A stretch of 64,000 bases of DNA from Pseudemcibacter sp038106445 (GTDB lineage Bacteria > Pseudomonadota > Alphaproteobacteria > Sphingomonadales > Emcibacteraceae). This document shows, in pieces, positions 18,153 to 26,308 of the stretch (the stretch's first letter is position 1; the number at the start of each line of letters is the position of its first letter). Made by a program: the position numbers and the translations under genes. Location of the stretch: assembly GCA_038106445.1 (NCBI GenBank), contig JAYODU010000002.1, positions 310,001 through 374,000 on the forward strand, read 5' to 3'. The notes under the pieces were generated by a model. That model saw only the letters and a program-made list of their open reading frames with translations. It had not been told where the DNA came from and searched no databases.

Positions 18153-18955
18153 ATTCGAGCAAGAAAACCTTATCACAATCCATCATAGCCGCCCTAAGTG
18201 CTTCGAAGGGTTCAGAAAAAATATCGCTGACCTTTAATTGTTATGAAGACTGGAAAGAAGGAAAACTGGACTTTTCCTTTGAATACACTGCCCCCGACAG
18301 GCCGGGCAGACCGAATATACCGGAATTGTTACTTCCCAAAGACATGCCAAGACGAAGAAATGCCAAGGCAAAAGCAGCCCGCATCGCCATGTTACATGCA
18401 ATCGCACATATCGAATTTAATGCAATCGATCTGGCACTTGATATTGTTCTGAGGTTTGGCAGCAAAATGCCACGGGAATTTTCGGATGATTGGTTAAATG
18501 TTGCAAATGACGAAGCACGAGACTTTGTTTTGCTTGAAAAAAGATTAGCTGATTTTAACAGCTTTTATGGTGCCCTTCCCGCTCATGACGGGCTATGGCA
18601 ATCAGCCGAAAACACATCGCATGATCTTCTTGCCCGACTAGCAATTGTGCCCCTGGTGCTTGAAGCCCGCGGACTTGACGTTACACCCACATTAATTGCG
18701 AAATTTGAAAGCGCAAACGATTATAAAAGTAGTGAAGCCTTAAAAATTATTTACGAAGAAGAAATTGATCATGTGAAAGCGGGATATAAATGGTTTAATT
18801 ACATATGCGAGCTAAAAGGGCTTAATCCTCAAACAAAATACCTGGAACTGGTAAAAATATATTTCGCCGGAAGCCTTAAACCCCCCTTCAATATTGAAGC
18901 CAGAAAGAGTGCCGGACTTGCCGAAGACTTTTACATGCCGATGGTGCATAACTGA
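18149..18955 (+). CDS. DUF455 ferritin-like protein
   Basis: A 268-residue member of DUF455, a ferritin-like helical family conserved in proteobacteria and of uncertain function. Candidate metal ligands occur in helix motifs MLHAIAHIEFNAIDLAL (about 75-91), NDEARDFVLLEKRL (about 119-132), VLEARGLDV (about 171-179) and YEEEIDHVKAGYKWF (about 196-210), giving a carboxylate/histidine di-metal pattern. It is last in the glnE-bcp operon, its ATG overlapping the bcp stop. Linkage to a peroxidase fits a possible redox or metal role, but I would not assign a reaction. Confidence 0.85.
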   Translation: MNSSKKTLSQSIIAALSASKGSEKISLTFNCYEDWKEGKLDFSFEYTAPDRPGRPNIPELLLPKDMPRRRNAKAKAARIAMLHAIAHIEFNAIDLALDIVLRFGSKMPREFSDDWLNVANDEARDFVLLEKRLADFNSFYGALPAHDGLWQSAENTSHDLLARLAIVPLVLEARGLDVTPTLIAKFESANDYKSSEALKIIYEEEIDHVKAGYKWFNYICELKGLNPQTKYLELVKIYFAGSLKPPFNIEARKSAGLAEDFYMPMVHN

Positions 18956-18974
18956 ATTAGATTCCTAAAATTGT

Positions 18975-19001
18975 TTGCATTCGTTAATTTTTTGCTATCA
19001 T
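18975..19001 (+). promoter_or_regulatory. Possible promoter of the M23-bactofilin operon
   Basis: TTGCAT (18975-18980) and TATCAT (18996-19001) lie 15 bp apart, about 80 bases before the M23 start. Sequence matches are fair, but the spacing is short. Confidence 0.3.
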
Positions 19002-19079
19002 GTTGGGGTTAGATTTGCATGATTCGTCCATGATTTAATAAATTTCGATTGGGCAGGATTTTATTAAAGAGAACGTATA

Positions 19080-20279
19080 TTGAAAAATAGTAATAGTATC
19101 AAATGGTTAAACGAGAAAGCAGATCGTTATTTCCCTGATAGGCAATTATATTTCAGGACGAATGGTGACGTTCGTTTCATTTCTGTATCTCAAAAAGTTC
19201 AGATTTTTTGCAGCGTTTTGCTATTCGGATATTTTTGCTGGATTACCGTCGCATCGTATAATTACATTTATATTAGTGAAATTATCGGTCCAAAAGATGG
19301 CGAAGTGGAAGTCACCAGCCGCAATTATGAAGAACTTGAAAACCAATTTAACCAGCTTAGAAATGATATTCAAAAATCAGCAGCAGCACTTGAGCAGCGC
19401 CAGCAATATATTCAGCAGGTCCTTGAAGAGGAACAAATTGAAGTTGAAGTAGGCGAAGAAACCGCTTTTGATGAAAATGAAATTTCCGATGACGATTACG
19501 ACGATGCGGATCAGGAAGCCAGAAACATCATTCGTGAAGAAGGCCTCGACCAGATTTATGTAGATCTCAAGCGCATTGAAATGGCGCAAAATAAATCGAT
19601 CAGTATGCTTTCTGCTAAAGTTGACAGAAAACTGGCCTTTTTAAAGGAAACACTAGAGAAAGCCGGCATAGGCGAAGTTGAAATGCTTGCACTTGCCGGC
19701 AACCTTCCATCATCAAGCAAGGGTCAGGGTGGCCCCTTCATAAACCTGGAAGGCGGTATTAACGAAGATATTGTCGACAGTGGTTCATTTGACGATTTAT
19801 ATATCAAAAGAGCTGACCTTGCGGATCTTGAAAATGCAATTGCATATCTTCCCATCGCAACGCCCCCGGATAAACATTATATTTCAAGCAAATTTGGTAT
19901 GCGCCGTGACCCTATTACCCGTAGATGGGCTAGCCACAAAGGTCTTGATATGGCGGGATGGCATAAAACACCCATTGGAGCGGGTGGTCCCGGTGTTGTT
20001 GTGAGAGCTGGAAGATACGGCACCTTCGGATTATATGTAGAAATTGACCATGGTAATGGATTTAGGTCTAAATATGGCCATCTTTCGCAGGTAAGCGTAA
20101 AAAAAGGTGAGAAAGTTAAAGAAAAACAGATTATTGGCCTTATGGGCAGTACTGGAAGAAGTGTTAGTACTCATCTTCACTATGAGATCTGGTTTAACGG
20201 TAAGCCAATTGATCCATTAAAAGTATTAAGGGCAGCGAATGATGTTCAAAAAATCAAACAACAAGATTACGACAGTTGA
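19080..20279 (+). CDS. Membrane-anchored M23 endopeptidase (LmdC-like)
   Basis: Zinc metallo-endopeptidase cutting peptide cross-links in peptidoglycan, 399 residues, starting at TTG 19080. One membrane segment (about residues 38-62) leaves a short cytoplasmic N-terminus. A periplasmic coiled-coil region follows (about 78-118 and 160-195), interrupted by a very acidic stretch (about 117-148). The M23 domain occupies about 262-382, with zinc ligands His286 and Asp290 (SHKGLDMAG) and His367 of STHLHYE, with His365 beside it. The 3' end overlaps the bactofilin gene by 41 bases. This pairing is known from stalked and budding alphaproteobacteria, where bactofilin recruits the LmdC hydrolase to shape the cell. 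All catalytic residues are present. Confidence 0.92.
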   Translation: MKNSNSIKWLNEKADRYFPDRQLYFRTNGDVRFISVSQKVQIFCSVLLFGYFCWITVASYNYIYISEIIGPKDGEVEVTSRNYEELENQFNQLRNDIQKSAAALEQRQQYIQQVLEEEQIEVEVGEETAFDENEISDDDYDDADQEARNIIREEGLDQIYVDLKRIEMAQNKSISMLSAKVDRKLAFLKETLEKAGIGEVEMLALAGNLPSSSKGQGGPFINLEGGINEDIVDSGSFDDLYIKRADLADLENAIAYLPIATPPDKHYISSKFGMRRDPITRRWASHKGLDMAGWHKTPIGAGGPGVVVRAGRYGTFGLYVEIDHGNGFRSKYGHLSQVSVKKGEKVKEKQIIGLMGSTGRSVSTHLHYEIWFNGKPIDPLKVLRAANDVQKIKQQDYDS

Positions 20280-20751
20280 GGTTACTTCAACTATGAATTC
20301 CAAGGAAGAAATAAAAATGAAAGCACCGGCAAATTCAGTTCCGTCTATTATCAGTTCAGATGTTACCATTAAAGGAAACATCACAACATCAGGGGAAATT
20401 CAACTTGATGGTACTGTGGAAGGCGATGTTAAAAGTAATTCTGCAACGATTGGGGAAAATGGCACCGTTAAAGGCAAGGTAAATGCCGATGATGTTGTTG
20501 TAAAAGGGACAGTGCATGGCAGCATCACCGGTCGTAATATACGCGTTGAAAAATCAGCGAAAATTACCGGCGATCTGTGCCATCAGACCCTCAGTATCGA
20601 AGCTGGTGCTTTTATCGAAGGAAATCTGAGCCATCAAAACAGCCAGAACAGCCAAAGCAATACAAGTAATGTTCCTTCATCCGGCGCAACAAAAGTTGTA
20701 TCAGCAAATACGGATGACAAGAACCTGGAACAAAAAAAAACGATCTTATAG
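20239..20751 (+). CDS. Bactofilin (polymer-forming cytoskeletal protein)
   Basis: Bactofilins form nucleotide-free filaments at the inner membrane and position cell-wall enzymes. The 170-residue product has a central right-handed beta-helix of short repeats (about residues 38-135; DVTIKGNITTSG, IQLDGTVEGDVKSNSATIGE, VVVKGTVHGSITG), flanked by disordered polar tails; the C-tail is rich in Ser, Asn and Gln. The start within the M23 gene gives a 41-base overlap; Met27 (20317) is a possible internal start. Co-translation with the M23 endopeptidase predicts that they act as one morphogenetic module. It is followed by a strong bidirectional terminator shared with prfB. Confidence 0.93.
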   Translation: MMFKKSNNKITTVEVTSTMNSKEEIKMKAPANSVPSIISSDVTIKGNITTSGEIQLDGTVEGDVKSNSATIGENGTVKGKVNADDVVVKGTVHGSITGRNIRVEKSAKITGDLCHQTLSIEAGAFIEGNLSHQNSQNSQSNTSNVPSSGATKVVSANTDDKNLEQKKTIL

Positions 20752-20784
20752 ATCGTATTTAAGTTAAATCGGATTTTTTAGGTC

Positions 20785-20811
20785 AAAAAGCGGGTTTAAC
20801 CCGCTTTTTTT
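20785..20811. terminator. Bidirectional terminator, bactofilin/prfB
   Basis: AAAAAGCGGGT and ACCCGCTTTTTT pair around a TTA loop with T runs on both strands, between the convergent ends of bactofilin and prfB. Confidence 0.9.
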
Positions 20812-21938
20812 ATTCTATATCATCAACATCAGCATCAGAACCATGTACCCGTGCAGCAAGGGCCGCGTTCATAAATGCATCAAGATCACCATCAAGCACT
20901 TTGTCGGGTTGGCTGCTTTCAACACCGGTTCTTAAATCTTTGACCATTTGATAAGGTTGCAGGACATATGACCTGATCTGACGGCCCCAACCTATTTCGG
21001 TCTTTGCATCATGCTGGGCGTTTGCTTCGGCTTCACGGCGCTGAATTTCGGCTTCGTAAAGGCGGGCTTTAAGCATATTCATAGCCGTTGCACGGTTTTT
21101 ATGCTGTGACCGGTCATTCTGGCACTGGACAACGATTTTCGTGGGAATATGGGTAATACGCACCGCACTGTCTGTTGTATTCACATGTTGCCCACCAGCC
21201 CCCGATGCGCGGTAGGTATCAATACGAAGATCACTTTCGTTGATGTCTATTTCGAAATCATCATCGATCACCGGATAAACCCACACACTGGCAAAGCTGG
21301 TATGGCGTTTGGCGTTGCTATCAAACGGTGAAATACGCACAAGCCGGTGAACCCCGCTTTCGGTTTTAAGCCAGCCATAGGCATTTTCACCCTTTATTTC
21401 AATGGTGGCTGATTTGATACCTGCTTCTTCGCCGTTATGCATTTCTATCAAAGTAACTTTGCAGCCATGCGCTTCCGCCCATCGGGTGTACATACGAAGC
21501 AGCATATTGGCCCAGTCCTGGCTTTCAGTACCACCAGCCCCCGAGTTAATTTCCAGATATGTATCATTGCCGTCCGCTTCCCCGCTCAGCAGTGTCTGAA
21601 GTTCGATTTCTTCGGCCTTGTCGGTAAGTGCCTGAATGGCTTTTTCTGCTTCTGTGATAATATCCTCGTCTTCTTCAAGCTCACCTAGTTCGATAAGTTC
21701 GATATTATCGTTAAGTTCAATTTCAACTTCATTACAAAGAGTTATCATCTGCTCAAGCCTGTTACGTTCCTGCATCAATTTCTGTGCAGAAGACGGATTA
21801 TCCCAAAGGGTCGGATCTTCGGAAAGGGCAGTTAGTTCATCGAAACGTTCAAGCGCGACATCCCAGTCAAAGATGCCTCCTCAGCAGTGATAAAGACTGC
21901 CTGATTTTATCAACAGAATGTTGGGTTTCAGCTTTCAT
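20810..21938 (-). CDS. prfB: Peptide chain release factor 2, with programmed +1 frameshift
   Basis: RF2 recognises UGA and UAA stop codons and releases the finished protein. The complete gene starts at ATG 21938 (MKAETQHSVDKIRQ). It runs 23 codons to CTT, meets in-frame TGA at 21869-21867, and continues after a +1 shift with GACTGGGATGTC (DWDVALERFDEL). This gives 375 residues in all, the normal RF2 length. An internal Shine-Dalgarno AGGAGG sits three bases before the CTT, as in E. coli. The specificity tripeptide SPF (RISPFDSN) and the GGQ motif (SGAGGQHVNTTDS) are present. Because RF2 itself terminates at this TGA, low RF2 favours the shift, which is autoregulation. It lies directly behind mrcA (32-base gap). 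Simple frame-based annotation would miss the first 53 residues. Confidence 0.97.
21866..21881 (-). promoter_or_regulatory. RF2 programmed frameshift site
   Basis: AGGAGG CAT CTT TGA C read on the minus strand: an internal SD, a 3-base spacer, the slippery CTT and the in-frame TGA followed by C. This is the canonical prfB recoding signal. Confidence 0.95.
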
Positions 21939-21970
21939 GATTTAAAGACCAGATCAATAAAAAATTATTA

Positions 21971-24448
21971 TTAATATATGCCGCCAGTACCTGTCTGCAG
22001 CTTGGTCTTTGTTTGCACCAGAGAATTAAATCCGTCAAGTACTTGTTCGTCTTTATTAGGAAAAGATCCCTGTCTGAAAGCTTCAAGGATTGCATTTTTA
22101 GTGCCTCCATCCGCAAGCTGTCCTGTCACAGGGTCAACACGTACCAGACGAACACCGGCCGGCACCCTGAATGGTATCGGGTTTTCGTCCTTTAAAGCTT
22201 CGGCCATAAAATCCTTGAAAATAGGCGCGGCAATCGACGCTCCTTCTTCATTAAGCCCCAAAGAACGCGGTGTATCGAACCCTGCGAAAACACCTACTAC
22301 TAGATCAGGGGAGAAGCCCATAAACCAAGTATCAAAGCTTTCGTCGGTTGTTCCTGTTTTCCCGGCAAGGGGTTTACCTACCGCCCTAACCCTTACACCG
22401 GTGCCACGCTGCACAACACCTTCCATCATGGATACAAGCTGATAAGCGGTCACCTTATCAAGCACTTCATGGCGAATGTCCGGCAGCTCCGGAAAATCCT
22501 GATAATTCCAGTCTTCCCCAACACATTCGGAACATGCACGGCCATCATAGCGATATATTGTTTCACCATGACGGTTTTGGATGCGGTCAATCAATGTAGG
22601 TCTGATTTCTTTCCCACCATTCACGATCATGCCATATGCAGCGGTAAGGTCAATCAATGTGGTTTCACCGGCACCAAGCGACATGGAAAGAAGATCGGGC
22701 ATATTTTCAGTAATGTGGAAGCGGTTTGCGACTTCAACAACTTTTTCCATTTTAAGATTTTGCGCGAGGCGGACGGTCATAAGGTTACGTGATTTTTCAA
22801 TCCCCAGACGCAGTGTACTTGGTCCGTAAAATTTATCACTGGAATTTTTGGGTTTCCATTTTCCGTTACCAAAGCCCTGATCAATCACAAATGGAGCATC
22901 AAGGACCAGACTTGACGGTGTAAACCCGTTATCAAGTGCCACACTATAAACAAAAGGCTTGAAAGCGCTGCCCGGCTGTCTTTTTGCCTGTGTAGCACGG
23001 TTATATTCGCTCCGGCTGAAATCATATCCACCAACCATGGCTAACACACGACCAGTATGGGGATCCATAGCCACCAATGAACCATTTATTTCAGGTATCT
23101 GACGCAGTCCATATGCTATTCCCATCGTGTTTTCTTCGGTCTCGACTTGTTCAACCGCAATAATGTCGCCCTGCATCAGGACTTCGGAAACGGCATTAAC
23201 CTGTGGGCCAAGCCGTTCGCCAAAAACCCACTCGCGCGCCCATTTCACTTCTTCCAATGAAATATATTCCAGATGCAGGTCATCATATTTCTGACTGCTT
23301 TTAAGACCGTCCTTCGTCGCGATAATTGCAAGATCGTCACGTACTTCCAGAACCACCGCATGTTGCCAGCTTTCGATACCAAGAGGAATATTTATTTCAA
23401 GGAAATTTTCTTTCCATATTTCAAACGGCGAGGCAAAAAGATCCATTTTATCAAGCGGCCCACGCCATCCATGCCGCCGGTCATATGTCACAAGACCATC
23501 TTTAAGAACACGCTCCGCAATGGTTTGCAAGCGCGGCGACAACGATGTCCTTACTGCTAATCCGCCACCATAAAGTTCATTATCACCATATGTTTTCTTA
23601 AGTTCGCGTCGCACATCTTCGGCAAAATAATCGGCCTGGAATGTTCTTGCCTGGGCTGAGGGAACAGCATTTAATGGAATTGCTGCGGCGGCTTCACGTT
23701 CCGCTGCGGTAATAAAACCTTCATCTTCCATTCGGCCAAGCACCCAATTGCGACGTCCAATTGCCGCTTCATATTTCCGCACGGGATGATAATTACTAGG
23801 TGCTTTTGGAAGTGCTGCTAGGTAGGCTATTTCCTGTATTTCGAGCTCTTCAAGTGATTTTCCAAAATAATTAAGTGCTGCTGCTGCAACTCCGTAAGAA
23901 TTTTGACCCAGATATATTTCATTAAGATAAAGTTCTAAAATCTGATCCTTGGTAAAGGCCTGTTCAATTCTATAAGAAAGTATCGCTTCCTTAATTTTTC
24001 TTTCAATTGCAACTTCACTGGAAAGCAGGAAGTTTTTAGCAACCTGCTGGGTAATAGTAGATGCCCCTACCGGCCGCCTGTTTATAATTGCATTTTTAAC
24101 ATTAGTCAGGACAGCACGTATAAGCCCCTTAAAATCAATACCAATATGTGTATAGAAGTTCTGATCCTCAGCAGACAGAAAGGCTTCCTTTACTTTAGCA
24201 GGAATAGCATTGATCGGCACAAACAGACGTTTTTCACGGGCATATTCCTTGATCAGGCTACCGTCTCCCGCGTAAACACGACTTACCACTGGCGGCTCAT
24301 AATCCGCAAGCTGTTTATAGTCCGGAAGATCACGGCCATAAGAATATAAAATATATAATCCGCCCAGAACAGCAAGTATGCCGGACACCAGCGTGAAAAC
24401 AACCAGTCCGCCCAGAATATTTTTCCATTTCTTCGACAAATTAAACAC
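21971..24448 (-). CDS. mrcA: Penicillin-binding protein 1A
   Basis: Bifunctional class A PBP that polymerises glycan strands and cross-links peptides in the periplasm, 825 residues. One N-terminal membrane segment (about 12-35) precedes the glycosyltransferase domain, with catalytic Glu94 in SAEDQNFYTH and GASTITQQVAKN near 128. The transpeptidase domain carries the three penicillin-binding motifs SAFK (Ser494), SRN (553-555) and KTG (697-699). It is downstream of the amidase gene (141-base gap) and upstream of prfB, the order typical in alphaproteobacteria. With the M23/bactofilin pair nearby it forms a cell-wall growth region. Confidence 0.97.
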   Translation of the reverse strand: MFNLSKKWKNILGGLVVFTLVSGILAVLGGLYILYSYGRDLPDYKQLADYEPPVVSRVYAGDGSLIKEYAREKRLFVPINAIPAKVKEAFLSAEDQNFYTHIGIDFKGLIRAVLTNVKNAIINRRPVGASTITQQVAKNFLLSSEVAIERKIKEAILSYRIEQAFTKDQILELYLNEIYLGQNSYGVAAAALNYFGKSLEELEIQEIAYLAALPKAPSNYHPVRKYEAAIGRRNWVLGRMEDEGFITAAEREAAAAIPLNAVPSAQARTFQADYFAEDVRRELKKTYGDNELYGGGLAVRTSLSPRLQTIAERVLKDGLVTYDRRHGWRGPLDKMDLFASPFEIWKENFLEINIPLGIESWQHAVVLEVRDDLAIIATKDGLKSSQKYDDLHLEYISLEEVKWAREWVFGERLGPQVNAVSEVLMQGDIIAVEQVETEENTMGIAYGLRQIPEINGSLVAMDPHTGRVLAMVGGYDFSRSEYNRATQAKRQPGSAFKPFVYSVALDNGFTPSSLVLDAPFVIDQGFGNGKWKPKNSSDKFYGPSTLRLGIEKSRNLMTVRLAQNLKMEKVVEVANRFHITENMPDLLSMSLGAGETTLIDLTAAYGMIVNGGKEIRPTLIDRIQNRHGETIYRYDGRACSECVGEDWNYQDFPELPDIRHEVLDKVTAYQLVSMMEGVVQRGTGVRVRAVGKPLAGKTGTTDESFDTWFMGFSPDLVVGVFAGFDTPRSLGLNEEGASIAAPIFKDFMAEALKDENPIPFRVPAGVRLVRVDPVTGQLADGGTKNAILEAFRQGSFPNKDEQVLDGFNSLVQTKTKLQTGTGGIY

Positions 24449-24589
24449 CTTTTAATCCGCTCACATTAATTTAGCCAATAATTTAGGCACAAATTATGAC
24501 ATACTTAAGGCACAATCAAGTTAATTTAGGATAGCATTTTACCTAATTTTCGCAGTTGTTACCAATTAAACCGCCTTATTGGGAATATT

Positions 24590-25801
24590 CTAATTAAAAG
24601 CAAAATTCTCAGCGAAATAATTGTCCGCGGCTCTCAGAATTGCCTGACCAATTTTGTCCTGTGTTTCTTTTTGCATCAGAAGGGTTGCATCGGTTTTGTT
24701 CGTCAGATACCCCATTTCCAATAGTATTGACGGCACATCAATTCCTTTTAGAACAAGAAAACCGGCGGAACGTACACCACGTTTTCTAACGGATACTTCT
24801 TTTCTTAATTCTTTTGATAGATCGTTTGCAAACCGGCTGGATAAATTCATTGTTTCCTGTTTTACAAGGTCAATAAGAATTGTCTGAACTTCACCGGGTT
24901 CCTCATCAATATCCACACCTGCAATAATATCTGATTTATTCTCACGCGACGCAAGTAACGCAGCTTCCCTGTCAGACGCGGTTTCGGATAACGTATAAAT
25001 CGTTGCTCCGCGTACATCGGGACTGCTAAATGAGTCAGCATGAATAGACACAAACAAATCAGCATTTAAACTGTGTGCCAATCCGCTTCTGTCGCGGTGT
25101 TTAATATAAATATCCTTTTCCCTTGTCATATAAACAGTATATCGTCCTGACGCTTCAAGTATTTTTTTGATGTTATTAGCCGCAGAAAGGGTAACATTTT
25201 TTTCCGCCACACCGTTCACTTTTATACCGCCAAGATTGCCGGGGTCATGACCGCCGTGACCCGGGTCCAGAACAATTATTTTTTTATTTGATGCAGGTCT
25301 TGAAGCAGGCGTACGACTTGTACTGACAGCAGATGATCGCGCGGCAGCCGGTCTGGAAAGGGACTGATTAAATGCAGTTTGGGTTACTTTCTCAAAATCA
25401 AAAACCAGACGATCCGCATTACCCCCTTCGCCTTTTATCACAAAAGAAGTCGCTATTTTAACAGGGCTTTGAAGATCAAGAACAATACGGGATGTACCGG
25501 GTGTATAAAGACCATAGCGATAATTGGTGATCAATCCTTTTCCCGAAGCGCCACCAGGGCCGATATTCCAGCTGACTTCATCAAGATCAATTACAATCCT
25601 GTTTGGATTAGCAAGTGAAAAAGTCCGAAACGATGGACTACCGTGAATTTCAAGTACATACCTTGTTTTATTGCTATCTCCGCCTATACGGGCGGCTGTT
25701 ACGGTCGGTGGCGCCGCAAATAGCTCACTTGCCACCAAAACCATTAATATCACGGCGGAAATTATTATTCGAAATGGCATATAGTGATTTAGTTTCACCA
25801 A
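24590..25801 (-). CDS. N-acetylmuramoyl-L-alanine amidase, AmiC type
   Basis: Periplasmic zinc amidase that cleaves the bond between MurNAc and the stem peptide, needed for daughter-cell separation. The 403-residue protein has a signal peptide (hydrophobic about 10-29, cleavage probably near SELFAAPP), an AMIN domain (about 33-140) for septal targeting, an Ala/Ser/Arg-rich linker (150-172) and an Amidase_3 domain. Zinc ligands are His182 (LDPGHGG), Glu200 (GVAEKN) and His254 (SIHADSF); the catalytic Glu362 lies in LLEMGYLTN. Met8 is an alternative start. It is divergent from rne, and activation by an EnvC-like M23 protein is usual for this family. Confidence 0.94.
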   Translation of the reverse strand: MVKLNHYMPFRIIISAVILMVLVASELFAAPPTVTAARIGGDSNKTRYVLEIHGSPSFRTFSLANPNRIVIDLDEVSWNIGPGGASGKGLITNYRYGLYTPGTSRIVLDLQSPVKIATSFVIKGEGGNADRLVFDFEKVTQTAFNQSLSRPAAARSSAVSTSRTPASRPASNKKIIVLDPGHGGHDPGNLGGIKVNGVAEKNVTLSAANNIKKILEASGRYTVYMTREKDIYIKHRDRSGLAHSLNADLFVSIHADSFSSPDVRGATIYTLSETASDREAALLASRENKSDIIAGVDIDEEPGEVQTILIDLVKQETMNLSSRFANDLSKELRKEVSVRKRGVRSAGFLVLKGIDVPSILLEMGYLTNKTDATLLMQKETQDKIGQAILRAADNYFAENFAFN

Positions 25802-25934
25802 AAATATCCTATTTTTTCAGCTCGTTCACTGCAGGGTTATTTAGCCTACAAACACTAATTCTAAAAATTTATTACCGTTTTTAATATAAAATTATGTTTT
25901 CAAAAAGTATTTTTTGTTTTTTAGTGCTTTTAGG

Positions 25935-25963
25935 TTGTTAAAAAATCACTTGTTTACTATGTT
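25935..25963 (+). promoter_or_regulatory. rne promoter candidate
   Basis: TTGTTA (25935-25940), 17-bp spacer, TATGTT (25958-25963). Spacing is optimal and both boxes match consensus at four or more positions. Confidence 0.55.
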
Positions 25964-25994
25964 AGAGTCGATCATATTATAAAGCAACCTAATG

Positions 25995-26024
25995 CTGAAA
26001 ATATGATGCCGAAAATATTTTCAG
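25995..26024 (+). promoter_or_regulatory. Hairpin in the rne leader
   Basis: CTGAAAATAT (25995-26004) and ATATTTTCAG (26015-26024) are a perfect 10-bp inverted repeat, extendable by G-U and T-A to 12 pairs, with a 10-base loop GATGCCGAAA. It lies near the 5' end of the predicted leader and is not followed by a T tract, so it is not a terminator. Confidence 0.55.
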
Positions 26025-26308
26025 TAAATGAACTTACAATTAGGCGCTAAATTTTTGAAATAAGAAGAAAAATTCAACAAGATGTTGGATATATAAAATT
26101 ATGAATTTACGCATCACAAGCAGAAAAAGTAGCCGGATATCCGCTAACTTCACGGGAGTAGCGAAAAAAGGCAATATTGTTCTCTTTCCTAAGTCTTTTG
26201 ATGCCTTCACACGAAATCAAATTACTAACACAACTCAAAAACCTGCACGCATCATGACCAGAATTGGCCTGATAGGCTCGAGCGGTTTTTGTTATGGAGA
26301 TATATTAA

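Larger units (their letters stand above)
25802..26308 (+). other. Long AT-rich gene-free region: rne promoter and leader
   Basis: This 507-base stretch between the divergent amidase and rne genes contains a good sigma70-like promoter at 25935-25963 and a strong hairpin at 25995-26024. It predicts an rne mRNA leader of about 340 bases. E. coli rne has a leader of similar length, through which RNase E degrades its own message. A 99-codon frame at 26101-26400 is probably not a gene, because its last third is the shifted rne sequence. The first 130 bases, upstream of the amidase, are very AT-rich with nothing else clear. Confidence 0.6.
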
